Shown here piece by piece: positions 18,115 to 27,362 of a stretch of 64,000 nt of DNA. Source of the stretch: Gammaproteobacteria bacterium (lineage in GTDB: Bacteria > Pseudomonadota > Gammaproteobacteria > Enterobacterales > Kangiellaceae); contig JABXHY010000034.1 of assembly GCA_013373375.1 (NCBI GenBank), positions 1-64,000 on the forward strand, written 5' to 3'. The notes below the pieces were generated by a model. That model was not told the DNA's origin, searched no databases, and saw only the letters and a program-made list of their open reading frames with translations. Position 1 is the first letter of the stretch. Every line of letters starts with the position of its first letter. The translations under genes and the position numbers were made by a program.

Positions 18115-18149
18115 AAAAACCCCGCACTGAAAAGTCCGGGGTTTTTTTT
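18115..18149 (+). terminator. ilv attenuator terminator
   Basis: Stem AAAAACCCCG / CGGGGTTTTT with an inner ACT/AGT stem and GAAA loop (one internal C-C mismatch), followed by a T run to 18149. It lies between ilvL and the first structural gene, as expected for transcription attenuation. Confidence 0.88.
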
Positions 18150-18177
18150 ACTTAAAATTTTATAAAGGCGAAACGTC

Positions 18178-18327
18178 GTGTTATCAAAACTGCAACTGGC
18201 ACGAATTGCATTATCGATTTGCTGTTTAATTGTAATGGAATCATTAATGGTTAGTCTTCCTGAAATGGCCAGACCCAACCGTGAAAATTTTCTAAATTCA
18301 TTTAAATTTCAAACGATAGCTTCATGA
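18178..18327 (+). CDS. 49-residue ORF coupled to ilvG (putative)
   Basis: A GTG-initiated ORF begins after the attenuator, 7 bases downstream of AAAGGCG. It runs 49 codons and stops at a TGA that overlaps the ilvG ATG as ATGA. The product has a hydrophobic N-terminal half (IALSICCLIVMESLMVSL) and a polar end (RPNRENFLNSFKF). I do not recognise it. It may be a translational coupler that delivers ribosomes to ilvG, or a small membrane peptide. The overlap, ribosome site and uninterrupted frame support real translation. Confidence 0.5.
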   Translation: MLSKLQLARIALSICCLIVMESLMVSLPEMARPNRENFLNSFKFQTIAS

Positions 18328-20009
18328 TGAACGGCGCAGAATATCTTGTTCAATTTCTAGAACGGAAAAACGTTCGTCACGTATTCGGATACCCCGGTGG
18401 CGCTATTATGCCGGTTTATGATGCGTTACTGAAAAGTAAAATAAAACATTATTTATGCCGACATGAGCAAGGTGCTGTACTGGCTGCAGATGGATACTCT
18501 CGATCAACACTTGGCAGTCATCTTCCCGGTATTTGTATAGCCACTTCGGGTCCTGGTGCGACAAACTTGGTCACTGGTTTAGCGAACGCATTACTTGATT
18601 CAATTCCGTTAATTGCAATAAGCGGTCAGGTAAACAGTGCGCTGATTGGAACCGACGGGTTTCAAGAAATTGATACGTTAGGGCTGTCGCTTGCAGTAGT
18701 AAAACACAGTTTTTTAGTGGATGACATAACCCAGCTAGACGAGACTTTAAATCAAGCATTTGAGATTGCGATGACTGGTCGACCTGGACCTGTACTAATC
18801 GATGTCACCAAAGATGTACAGCAAGCGGAAGTCCCATCCAGCTTGCTTTCGAAAAGAACAACTCATTTTTCAGAACAGGACGATAGGAGAGAACCGGCTT
18901 TTGACTTAAACGAATTATTACGTTTGTTATCGAGAAGTCGAAAGCCTGTGCTGTATTTAGGAGGTGGCTGCTTATCGTCCTGGCATCTTGGTGACGTTAA
19001 TAAATTGTTGAACAATGTTGAAGTTCCATTTGTAACAACACTCAAAGCAGTTGGCATTGAATCAAAGCATTTATTGAACTTAGGCATGCTAGGAATGCAC
19101 GGTACTCAAGCTGCAAACCATGCAATACAGGAGTCAGATTTACTTATAGCTCTTGGTGTCCGTTTTGATGATCGTGCAACGGGTAATTTAACGAAGTTTG
19201 CTCCTAATGCAAAAGTGATACACGTTGATATTGATGGTTCTGAAATTAATAAATTAAGAAAAGCTGATTTATCGATTAGAGGGGACCTTAAATCCGTTTT
19301 ACCTGTTTTGAATAATGCGCTTCAAAAGCAGGAATACAGTGAATGGGTACGGCATTGTTGCAGTCTAAAAAAAGAATTTTGTTGGCGTTACGACTCTCCT
19401 GGACCATCCATTTATGCTCCGCGATTTTTAGCACAACTGTCAAAGCGAGCGAGAGAAAATACATTTATCGCTTGCGATGTCGGGCAACATCAAATGTGGG
19501 TCGCGCAACATTGCGAGTTTTCAAGCCCAAACCATCATCTATCATCGGGTGGGTTAGGGACGATGGGGTTTGGCTTACCCGCTGCGATTGGCGCTCAAGT
19601 TGCTAACCCCAATAATTGCGTTATTAACGTTTCTGGAGATGGTTCTTTTGCAATGAATATTCAAGAGCTCATGACTCTAATTCGCTATCAACTTCCGGTG
19701 AAGATAGTTCTAATCGATAACTCTGCTCTTGGAATGGTTAGACAGTGGCAACATTTATTTTTCAAAGACCGTTACAGCGAAGTCGACCTGTCTGATAACC
19801 CTGATTTTGTTTCTGTCGCAAAGGCATTTGGATTGAGTGCAAAGAGAATTAACAAGTCGCACCATGAACAACAAGGTATTAACTGGCTGCTTGAACAAAG
19901 TGGTCCGTGTCTTCTGCAAGTGTGTATAAACAATAATGAACAGGTATGGCCTTTGGTGCCACCGGGTGCCGCGAATCATGAAATGATGTTAGAGGAGAAT
20001 CAAAAATGA
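18324..20009 (+). CDS. ilvG: Acetolactate synthase large subunit
   Basis: Thiamine diphosphate enzyme that condenses two pyruvates to 2-acetolactate (valine, leucine), or pyruvate with 2-oxobutanoate (isoleucine). The 561 residues show the catalytic Glu48 in RHEQGAVLAADGYSR, the N-terminal FGYPGGAIMP motif, the central FAD/FDDRATGN region, and the C-terminal diphosphate-Mg motif GDGSFAMNIQEL. Two adjacent ATGs (18324, 18327) could start it; the first overlaps the stop of the preceding small ORF. The stop overlaps the ilvM start by 4 bases. Pairing with an IlvM-type subunit marks it as isozyme II-like. Confidence 0.95.
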   Translation: MMNGAEYLVQFLERKNVRHVFGYPGGAIMPVYDALLKSKIKHYLCRHEQGAVLAADGYSRSTLGSHLPGICIATSGPGATNLVTGLANALLDSIPLIAISGQVNSALIGTDGFQEIDTLGLSLAVVKHSFLVDDITQLDETLNQAFEIAMTGRPGPVLIDVTKDVQQAEVPSSLLSKRTTHFSEQDDRREPAFDLNELLRLLSRSRKPVLYLGGGCLSSWHLGDVNKLLNNVEVPFVTTLKAVGIESKHLLNLGMLGMHGTQAANHAIQESDLLIALGVRFDDRATGNLTKFAPNAKVIHVDIDGSEINKLRKADLSIRGDLKSVLPVLNNALQKQEYSEWVRHCCSLKKEFCWRYDSPGPSIYAPRFLAQLSKRARENTFIACDVGQHQMWVAQHCEFSSPNHHLSSGGLGTMGFGLPAAIGAQVANPNNCVINVSGDGSFAMNIQELMTLIRYQLPVKIVLIDNSALGMVRQWQHLFFKDRYSEVDLSDNPDFVSVAKAFGLSAKRINKSHHEQQGINWLLEQSGPCLLQVCINNNEQVWPLVPPGAANHEMMLEENQK

Positions 20010-20296
20010 GAGAAATAGCAATGGAAGTCACTAATTCCTATGGCGCTATTGAGCGAATTTTCCGTGTTGTACGGCATCGCCGATTTTCTGTTTGTCACTG
20101 TGATATTACGACGAACCAACAACAAAAGTTTGCAATTAAGTTAACTGTTGCTGGATCGAAATCGATAGATAATTTATTAGAGCAACTAAAAAAACTTGTT
20201 GACGTTGAATATATTGGACTAGTTGAGAAAAATAAACGACAAGTTGTTGAGACAGCTAAATCATTTAATTCGGGAGCGTTAAGTTATGCAACTTGA
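20006..20296 (+). CDS. ilvM: Acetolactate synthase small (regulatory) subunit
   Basis: A 96-residue ACT-domain protein (about 5-78: NSYGAIERIFRVVRHRRFSV, then KKLVDVEYIGLVE) of the short IlvM type, which activates and stabilises the large subunit. It overlaps ilvG by 4 bases (ATGA) and the following cimA by 11 bases, so translation across the three genes is likely coupled. The short length suggests weak or no valine feedback, as known for isozyme II, but this cannot be read from the sequence. Confidence 0.9.
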   Translation: MREIAMEVTNSYGAIERIFRVVRHRRFSVCHCDITTNQQQKFAIKLTVAGSKSIDNLLEQLKKLVDVEYIGLVEKNKRQVVETAKSFNSGALSYAT

Positions 20297-22019
20297 TAGA
20301 GGCTTATCTGTGTATCTTTACGACACAACTCTAAGAGATGGAGCTCAAACACAAGGCATCCACTTTTCTGCTCAGGATAAAATTCAAATTGCCCAATGGC
20401 TCGACAATTTTGGGATCGACTTTATTGAGTTAGGTTGGCCTGGAGCGAATGCAGTTGATGATGAGGCATTTGAATTCTTTTCCAATTATCCATTAAAGAC
20501 CTCAAAATTAGTTGCATTTGGCGCGACTTGCAAGCCAGATGAAAAAGCAAAAGACTCATTTTTGTTGAATAAGCTAGTTCAATGTTCAGCAGAAAACGTA
20601 ACTTTAGTCGCAAAAAGCTCCCGGTTTCATATTGAAAATGTACTTGAAACCACAACTAATGAAGCGTTTCGAACTTTAGCTGAATCGATACAGTTTTGTA
20701 AGCAGTTTAAAAAACGAGTTTGGATCGACTTTGAACATTTCTTCGATGGTTTCAAGGAAGATAAAGCACTGGCGTTTGATATCGTAAAGTGCGCTTTAGA
20801 TGCTGGTGCAGAAGGAATCTTTTTATGCGACACCAATGGCGGATGTTTGCCAGAACCATTAAAACAAACTGTACAAGAACTTACGGCTAAGTTCTCTTGC
20901 TCGTTAGGCGTTCATGCGCATAACGATTGTGACTTGGGTGTCGCAAATGGTCTTGCTGCTTTAGATGGAGGGTGTCAGATCGTTCAAGGCTGTATCAATG
21001 GGTATGGAGAGCGATGCGGTAATACAAATTTAACCAGTTTAATTCCTATTCTTGCATCAAAAACTGATTTCAAAATTAATGAAAATATAAATTTATTGCA
21101 ACTGACTGAGCTTTCGAGAAAGATTGCCAATAGAGCTAATCAAAACCCACAGCCTTATGCTCCTTTTGTTGGTTCATCAGCTTTTGCTCATAAAGCAGGA
21201 TTACATGCCAGTGCTGTATCTAAATTTAGCCAAAGCTATGAACATATTCCTCCTGAGTCTGTTGGAAATGAGCGTCACATCTTAGTGTCTAATCAGTCAG
21301 GCAAATCGAACTTAAAGCACAAATTAAAAACTGTAAATTTAAACAATGTTGATAAGGAAAATATAGATTTATCAAAAGTTCTGAAAAGCTTAAAACAGAG
21401 TGAACGATTAGGGTTTCAATTTGAGGAAGGGGACGCCTCATTAGAGTTACTATTAAAGCGAGAGATAACAGGTTTTTCACGTCCCTTCAACGTATTAGAA
21501 GTAATAGAGAATAGCTTTGTTGATAGCAATCAAGTTGCCCGTCATCATGTTTCAACTAAAGTTAAAATTAATGAACAAGTGGTCTGGTCAGCAGCAGAAG
21601 CTAATGGTCCGGTTGAAGCATTAGATAAGTCATTACGTCATGCATTAGGTCCCTTTTGGCCAGAAATAGAGAATTGTGAACTTGCTGACTACAAAGTAAG
21701 AATTCTCGACCCACAGAGTGCGACAGCTGCGACAACACATGTCTGGATTCAGTCTCGATATAAAGATTATTCATGGAGCTCGATTGGATGCTCGGAGAGT
21801 ATTTTCTTAGCGAGTCAACAAGCAATATGCGATGCGTTGGAGTATTTTCTTTTAGAGCACTCTCATAAATTTGAATGCTCACAACAAACGGCACAACAAA
21901 GTATGCATTCAACCAAATCGCAACCTTTAGAGCATGAGTCTGGTAAGCAAGTGTCTAGAAATCAAAAGTCTTTGAATCAAAAAACGGGGAGAAATGGTAA
22001 TGGCTATCAAGCAGCCTGA
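20286..22019 (+). CDS. cimA: (R)-citramalate synthase
   Basis: Condenses acetyl-CoA with pyruvate to citramalate, the start of the threonine-independent route to 2-oxobutanoate and isoleucine. The 577 residues have a DRE-TIM (HMGL-like) barrel with YDTTLRDGAQ, ELGWPGAN, FDGF, HAHNDCDLGVANG and NGYGERCGN, then a LeuA-type dimerisation/regulatory domain (about 385-530). This is the pattern of the citramalate synthase branch rather than 2-isopropylmalate synthase, mainly from the ELGWPG and EHFFDGFK segments. The last 45 residues are a Gln/Ser-rich tail that I cannot assign. It overlaps ilvM and ilvE, and GGGAG lies just before the start. Confidence 0.87.
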   Translation: MQLDRGLSVYLYDTTLRDGAQTQGIHFSAQDKIQIAQWLDNFGIDFIELGWPGANAVDDEAFEFFSNYPLKTSKLVAFGATCKPDEKAKDSFLLNKLVQCSAENVTLVAKSSRFHIENVLETTTNEAFRTLAESIQFCKQFKKRVWIDFEHFFDGFKEDKALAFDIVKCALDAGAEGIFLCDTNGGCLPEPLKQTVQELTAKFSCSLGVHAHNDCDLGVANGLAALDGGCQIVQGCINGYGERCGNTNLTSLIPILASKTDFKINENINLLQLTELSRKIANRANQNPQPYAPFVGSSAFAHKAGLHASAVSKFSQSYEHIPPESVGNERHILVSNQSGKSNLKHKLKTVNLNNVDKENIDLSKVLKSLKQSERLGFQFEEGDASLELLLKREITGFSRPFNVLEVIENSFVDSNQVARHHVSTKVKINEQVVWSAAEANGPVEALDKSLRHALGPFWPEIENCELADYKVRILDPQSATAATTHVWIQSRYKDYSWSSIGCSESIFLASQQAICDALEYFLLEHSHKFECSQQTAQQSMHSTKSQPLEHESGKQVSRNQKSLNQKTGRNGNGYQAA

Positions 22020-22953
22020 TTACATATGGTTTAATGGTAATATCGTTCACTGGCATGACGCAAAAGTACATGTGCTGAGTCATGCTATTCACTATGGATC
22101 TTCAGTTTTTGAAGGCATTCGATGTTATGAGACTGGTGACGGTCTGGCAATTTTCCGACTTAAAGACCACATCAAACGTCTTTATGATTCAGCAAAAATT
22201 TATCGAATGGAAATTCCATTTTCTGCGCAGAAACTAGAACAAGCGTGTCGAGATGCGGTTTTAGAAAACCGATTGTCTGCCTCTTACATAAGGCCCGTTG
22301 CTTTTCGTGGTTATAATTCAATTGGCGTTTTACCTTTTGATAATCCGGTTGACGTTGCTGTCGCAGCTTTTGAGTGGGGCGCCTATTTAGGAGAAACAAG
22401 TTTAGCGCAAGGCGTTGATGTGGGTGTTTCAAGCTGGCAGCGAGTTGCTCCAAATACAATTCCGACAGCGGCTAAAGCAGGGGGTAATTACCTATCTTCT
22501 CAATTAGTCGTTGAAGAAGCAAAACGTCATGGGTACGCAGAAGGAATTGCGCTTGACACTAATGGTTTCATTAGCGAAGGCTCTGGCGAAAATATATTTG
22601 TTGTGCGCAACGGAACGCTTTACACACCTCCGGCAACCGCGGCGATTTTACCTGGGTTAACCCGCGATACTATTATGACTCTTGCTCGAGAAAACGGGCA
22701 TCAAGTGGTCGAAGCAAACTTGTCGCGCGAAGCACTTTATTTGGCTGATGAAGTTTTTATGACCGGCACTGCTGCTGAAATTGTTCCCGTTCGAAGTGTT
22801 GATGGCCAAATAGTCGGAGCTGGATGTCGAGGCGCTATCACTGAACAGTTACAGACGCAATTTTTTGGATTGTTTAGTGGTGAAACAGATGACCAGTGGG
22901 GGTGGTTAGATAAAATTTATCATGATGAACCCTGCGAGCTTCATAGTTCTTGA
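22000..22953 (+). CDS. ilvE: Branched-chain amino acid aminotransferase
   Basis: PLP-dependent class IV (fold type IV) aminotransferase that makes Ile, Val and Leu from their 2-oxo acids with glutamate. It has 317 residues from the ATG at 22000. It has IHYGSSVFEGIRCY (about 30-43), the PLP-binding Lys159 in TAAKAGGNYL, EGSGENIFVV and the TGTAAEIVPV phosphate-binding motif. I take the second ATG because GGAG lies 8 bases upstream, whereas the first ATG (21994) is too close to it. It overlaps cimA by 20 bases. A gap of 95 bases precedes ilvD. Confidence 0.95.
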   Translation: MAIKQPDYIWFNGNIVHWHDAKVHVLSHAIHYGSSVFEGIRCYETGDGLAIFRLKDHIKRLYDSAKIYRMEIPFSAQKLEQACRDAVLENRLSASYIRPVAFRGYNSIGVLPFDNPVDVAVAAFEWGAYLGETSLAQGVDVGVSSWQRVAPNTIPTAAKAGGNYLSSQLVVEEAKRHGYAEGIALDTNGFISEGSGENIFVVRNGTLYTPPATAAILPGLTRDTIMTLARENGHQVVEANLSREALYLADEVFMTGTAAEIVPVRSVDGQIVGAGCRGAITEQLQTQFFGLFSGETDDQWGWLDKIYHDEPCELHSS

Positions 22954-23048
22954 TGGTTTGCGAAGTTGACTCGCTATTGATAAATAGTCGTAAATGCAAA
23001 TGAAGTTAATGGTTGTATAAAGTTAAGTATTTTTAAATAGGAAAACGT

Positions 23049-24878
23049 ATGCCGACTCTACGATCTCGAACAACAACACACGGTCGAAATATGGCGGGCG
23101 CTCGTGCGTTGTGGCGAGCAACTGGCGTCAAAGATCAAGATTTCGGAAAACCGATTATTGCAGTTTGTAATTCGTTTACTCAATTTGTTCCGGGTCATGT
23201 TCACTTGAAAGATGTTGGTCAGCTCGTTGCAAGAGAAATAGAAAAACATGGAGCAATTGCAAAAGAGTTCAATACCATTGCAGTGGATGATGGCATTGCA
23301 ATGGGGCATGCTGGCATGCTTTATTCTTTACCTTCTCGAGAGTTAATTGCGGACTCAGTGGAGTATATGGCAAATGCTCATTGTGCTGATGCATTAGTTT
23401 GCATTTCAAATTGCGACAAGATCACTCCAGGCATGTTGATGGCAGTAATGAGGTTGAATATTCCAACGATATTTGTTTCCGGTGGGCCAATGGAAGCAGG
23501 CAAAACGCAATTGGGTGAAAAGGAAATAAAAATTGATCTCGTCGATGCAATGGTCGCAGCGGCAAGTTCAACCGTATCTGATGAAGATTGTGCGACTATT
23601 GAAAAAAATGCATGCCCTACATGCGGATCTTGCTCAGGCATGTTTACCGCTAACTCCATGAACTGTTTAACGGAGGCTTTAGGATTAGCATTACCCGGAA
23701 ATGGAAGTTTGTTAGCGACTCATGCATTGAGGAAACAATTATTTTTAGACGCAGCAAAAAATATAGTTGCACTAACTAAGCGGTACTATCAAGACAATGA
23801 TGAAGCTGTATTACCACGTAATATTGCGAACCAACAAAGTTTTGTGAATGCCATGCGAGTAGATATTGCAATGGGAGGCTCATCTAATACAGTTCTACAT
23901 TTATTAGCAGCAGCTCATGAAGGAAATATTAACTTTAATATGAGTGATATCGATCACTTGTCTCGAGAAACGCCTTATCTTTGTAAAGTTGCTCCAAGCA
24001 CTTCTAAGTATCATATGGAGGATGTGCACAGAGCAGGCGGGATCATGTCAATAATGGGAGAGTTAAACAAAGCCGGTCTGATCAACTTCGGTAACCAAAC
24101 TGTTTCCGGAACATCAATGGAGGCTCAATTAACATCTTGGCAATTGGATAATACAAGCGCAAGTAAGTTTTATAGAGCGGGCCCAGCAGGAGTCGCAACT
24201 CAAACTGCTTTCAATCAAAATTGTTTGTATGATGATCATGATGATGACCGAGAAAATGGGTGCATTCGAAGTGTTCAAAATGCGTACAGTCAGGATGGCG
24301 GGTTAGCTGTTTTATTTGGTAATTTGGCGCCAAATGGTTGCATTGTAAAAACCGCAGGTGTTGCCAAAGAAGCTCTGTTATTTAAAGGTATTGCTCTAGT
24401 GTTTGAGTCGCAAGAGTCAGCCGTGTCCGCCATATTGAATGACGAAATAAATCCCGGTGATGTTGTCGTGATTCGATACGAAGGTCCAAAAGGAGGGCCT
24501 GGAATGCAAGAAATGTTGTACCCAACCAGTTACTTAAAGTCAAAGCAGTTAGACAAAGTATGTGCACTTATTACGGATGGTCGTTTTTCTGGCGGTACTT
24601 CCGGTCTATCTATTGGTCATGTGTCGCCTGAAGCTGCAAGTGGAGGTGCAATTGCCTTAATTAGAACTGGTGATGAAATTATCATTAATATTCCTAAACG
24701 AGAAATTAATATTGTTATTTCAGATAATGAGCTTCTAATGAGACGGCAAAAAGAAGACGCGTCTTCAAAATCATGGCAAGCGAAAGATAGAAACCGAGAA
24801 ATTTCTACTGCATTGAAAGCATATGCGTTTATGGCGAGTAGTGCCGATACGGGTGCTGTGAGAATTATTCCATCTTAA
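23049..24878 (+). CDS. ilvD: Dihydroxy-acid dehydratase
   Basis: Fe-S enzyme that dehydrates 2,3-dihydroxy-isovalerate and 2,3-dihydroxy-3-methylvalerate to the 2-oxo acids in valine and isoleucine synthesis. At 609 residues it has normal length, with the cluster cysteines in [11 protein letters not shown] (Cys40), [10 protein letters not shown] (about 122) and [18 protein letters not shown] (about 193-206), plus the C-terminal [20 protein letters not shown] motif. It is the last gene of the operon. A weak hairpin (24882-24902) follows the stop. Ketol-acid reductoisomerase (ilvC) is not in the window. Confidence 0.96.
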   Translation: MPTLRSRTTTHGRNMAGARALWRATGVKDQDFGKPIIAVCNSFTQFVPGHVHLKDVGQLVAREIEKHGAIAKEFNTIAVDDGIAMGHAGMLYSLPSRELIADSVEYMANAHCADALVCISNCDKITPGMLMAVMRLNIPTIFVSGGPMEAGKTQLGEKEIKIDLVDAMVAAASSTVSDEDCATIEKNACPTCGSCSGMFTANSMNCLTEALGLALPGNGSLLATHALRKQLFLDAAKNIVALTKRYYQDNDEAVLPRNIANQQSFVNAMRVDIAMGGSSNTVLHLLAAAHEGNINFNMSDIDHLSRETPYLCKVAPSTSKYHMEDVHRAGGIMSIMGELNKAGLINFGNQTVSGTSMEAQLTSWQLDNTSASKFYRAGPAGVATQTAFNQNCLYDDHDDDRENGCIRSVQNAYSQDGGLAVLFGNLAPNGCIVKTAGVAKEALLFKGIALVFESQESAVSAILNDEINPGDVVVIRYEGPKGGPGMQEMLYPTSYLKSKQLDKVCALITDGRFSGGTSGLSIGHVSPEAASGGAIALIRTGDEIIINIPKREINIVISDNELLMRRQKEDASSKSWQAKDRNREISTALKAYAFMASSADTGAVRIIPS

Positions 24879-24881
24879 ATC

Positions 24882-24902
24882 GAGTCTCTTAATCTGAGAC
24901 TC
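24882..24902 (+). terminator. Possible end of the ilv operon
   Basis: Stem GAGTCTC / GAGACTC with a 7-base loop right after the ilvD stop. There is no good T tract. A second imperfect stem (GAAAAAGTT...AACTTTTC) follows within 60 bases and could help. Confidence 0.4.
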
Positions 24903-25047
24903 TCCTAATCGAAAAAGTTCAAACTCAATTCGAGTAAAACTTTTCAATTGAACTCGGTTCTCATTACGCGAAAATTTAATTTATTGAGTTTGCAGTTAAT
25001 GTTAAACTTCGCGCCAACTTTAGTCGTAAGGATTTTAAGAGGTTGAT

Positions 25048-25791
25048 ATGAGATTATTAATTCTAGGGTTCAGTTCGTTTCTTTTTTCGCAGGTATGGGC
25101 TGATGATTCATCAGAACAAGAGTCCCCTTGGAAGGGAAAAGCAGAACTTGGTATTGTAGACTCCAGTGGTAATACCAATAACAGTTCAACTAATGGTAAA
25201 GTCAATGTTACCTATGAAGCAGAAAAATGGAAGCAAGAGTTTCGCTTAGAAACTTACAAAGCGGAATCTGAAGTTGAGGAAAATGGAGTTAAAGTCGTTA
25301 AAACAACCGCTGATCGAACTTACTTTTATGCAAAGTCGGGATATAAATATACCGAAAAATCGTATACCTACGCGTTAGTTGATTATGCTGATGAGAATTT
25401 CACCAGTTATGATTACATTGCTAACTTCTCATTAGGTTATGGTCGCGTATTTTTTAAAGATAAAGAGAAAGAATTTGATGGCGAGATTGGTTATGGTCTT
25501 CGTCGTTTTCAAGAAAAACAAGCTTTTTTAACTCAAGAAGAAGAAGTTATTCGTTTAGCAGCGAATTATAAGCAGTCTGTTTCGAGTAATGCTGTATTTC
25601 AACAAGAGTTTGTTTTTGAGTTTGGCGAAGAGTTCGATGTTTACAAGTCTGTGTCGGCTTTATCTGTCAATATCAATAGCTCTATGGCACTGAGTCTAGG
25701 CTATGAGGTACAGCACAACACTGAAGTTGATCCTGGCTTCGAAAATACCGATAGAAAAGCCATCGTTAATCTAGTCTATAATTTCCTCTAA
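25048..25791 (+). CDS. DUF481 family outer-membrane beta-barrel protein
   Basis: A 247-residue exported protein. The signal peptide MRLLILGFSSFLFSQVWA is followed by the DUF481 start KGKAELGIVDSSGNTNNSS and by alternating aromatic/hydrophobic beta strands (YAKSGYKYTEKSYTYALVD, FSLGYGRVFF). The last residues, IVNLVYNF plus Leu, form a typical closing outer-membrane strand. YdiY-like members are outer-membrane proteins of unknown, sometimes acid- or salt-induced, function. It stands alone after ilvD with an AGAGG ribosome site. Confidence 0.88.
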   Translation: MRLLILGFSSFLFSQVWADDSSEQESPWKGKAELGIVDSSGNTNNSSTNGKVNVTYEAEKWKQEFRLETYKAESEVEENGVKVVKTTADRTYFYAKSGYKYTEKSYTYALVDYADENFTSYDYIANFSLGYGRVFFKDKEKEFDGEIGYGLRRFQEKQAFLTQEEEVIRLAANYKQSVSSNAVFQQEFVFEFGEEFDVYKSVSALSVNINSSMALSLGYEVQHNTEVDPGFENTDRKAIVNLVYNFL

Positions 25792-25808
25792 TTTTTCTAT
25801 TCATCACT

Positions 25809-25839
25809 CACTGGGGCAAAATGATTAACTGTCCCAGTG
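25809..25839 (+). terminator. Hairpin after the DUF481 gene
   Basis: Stem CACTGGG / CCCAGTG with a 17-base loop shortly after the stop, no T tract. The remaining 230 bases up to the next gene show no other clear element. Confidence 0.35.
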
Positions 25840-26069
25840 GATGACTTCTCGAGATGGTCTTCCATAATACTCCGGTTCTAGGGGCTGGAGTCTCTCATAT
25901 AGCTGGAAAGTAATTAAGGCTCGTTGATTGATGACGGCATTCTTTTATCCAATGCTTTCGGCTCAATTAAAGCCAGTCTGAGTGGCGATTTCGAAATGTG
26001 AAAACTCATATAATGTCTATACTTGGTAGACGAATCATAGAATTAACTTATTCTCAAATAGCCTGAAAC

Positions 26070-27284
26070 ATGTTCAAAAAACTATCGATTGACGATTTAC
26101 AGCCTGGGATGTACGTGGAGGCGATTGCCGAAACCAAGGTTAAGGCTACTGGAGAAAGCGGTTCACACCGCATAGCGCAAAAGGGTATTTTGCGTGACCA
26201 GGCCGCGATTGGAAGTCTTCGAAATGCCGGCGTTGTCAGTGTGATAGTTGACACAGCACGAGAGATTAAGTCCGAAACTCCCAGTGTGCAGCCTCTTGAT
26301 CCCACTCCGGCCAAAAGGAACAAACTTAAAAGCAATAAAAGCTTTGGTGACAGTCTTACTAATGCGAGAGCGCTTTATCAAAAGGCAAAAGAGTTGCAGG
26401 CAAAAGCAATGGAAAATTTTGCTAGCGGTCAGGAGCTTGATATCGAATCGCTAGTTGATATGTCTGATCAATTTATTGAAAGCCTATTTGATAATCAAGA
26501 TGCAATGCTTTGCGCAGCAATGATGCGAACAAAAGACGACTATTTATTGGAACATTCCATAAATGTTGCTGTATTACTCGCAGCCTTCAGTAAGTATATC
26601 GGATTAGAGCAACGAATTATCCGCCAGCTGACTTTGGGCGGGTTTCTCCATGATATTGGTAAAATCAAAGTCGATGATGCGATATTAAAAAAGCCGGGTA
26701 GACTGACTCCGGCGGAATATGAAGAAATGAAACGTCATGTTGAGTATGGAATTGAAGCCGTTCAGGCCATCGATAGCTTGCCAGATATTTCTCGCCAAGT
26801 GATTGCGTTGCATCATGAAAAACTTGATGGTTCCGGGTATCCCAATAAGTTCAGCGGTGAAGAGATTTCACAATATGGGCGTATGGCATCGATTTGCGAC
26901 TGTTACGATGCGATTACAGCTTCTCGGTGTTACAAAGACGGAGTGGTGTCGAGTCGTGCTTTTAAGGTTTTATTGGATGATTCTGGAAAACATTTTGACG
27001 GAGCTTTGGTCTCTCAATTTATCAAATGTCTGGGAGTTTATCCTGTAGGTAGTTTGGTTGAGCTGAAAAGTGGCAAATTGGGAGTTGTGATCAAGTCCAA
27101 TCAACAGTCACCATTAAGACCGGTTGTTAAGCTTTTTTATAATGTTCGCCATCAACACTTCATAGAAGTTAAAGATCTCGACTTAGCGCGAATGAACCTC
27201 AATGATGAAATAGAACGCACGGTCACTCAAGAGTCGTTAGATATTGATATTCCAAGATTTTTTGACGAATTTATTTTCAACTGA
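26070..27284 (+). CDS. HD-GYP domain c-di-GMP phosphodiesterase
   Basis: 404 residues with a DUF3391-type N-terminal domain (FKKLSIDDLQPGMYVEAIA) and an HD-GYP catalytic domain. His194-Asp195 lie in LHDIGK and the HHEKLDGSGYP signature is at 248-258, so it should be catalytically competent. It shares architecture with the protein at 7179-8411 and is probably its paralogue. The next two genes encode a receiver/CheC-like protein and a diguanylate cyclase on the same strand, so opposite c-di-GMP activities are encoded side by side. Confidence 0.92.
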   Translation: MFKKLSIDDLQPGMYVEAIAETKVKATGESGSHRIAQKGILRDQAAIGSLRNAGVVSVIVDTAREIKSETPSVQPLDPTPAKRNKLKSNKSFGDSLTNARALYQKAKELQAKAMENFASGQELDIESLVDMSDQFIESLFDNQDAMLCAAMMRTKDDYLLEHSINVAVLLAAFSKYIGLEQRIIRQLTLGGFLHDIGKIKVDDAILKKPGRLTPAEYEEMKRHVEYGIEAVQAIDSLPDISRQVIALHHEKLDGSGYPNKFSGEEISQYGRMASICDCYDAITASRCYKDGVVSSRAFKVLLDDSGKHFDGALVSQFIKCLGVYPVGSLVELKSGKLGVVIKSNQQSPLRPVVKLFYNVRHQHFIEVKDLDLARMNLNDEIERTVTQESLDIDIPRFFDEFIFN

Positions 27285-27362
27285 TGACCTAGGTGACATT
27301 GCTTAATCTGCTATCTGTGCCTACAGTTAAGAGAACAAAGGTAGCTATTTAATACAAACTCT

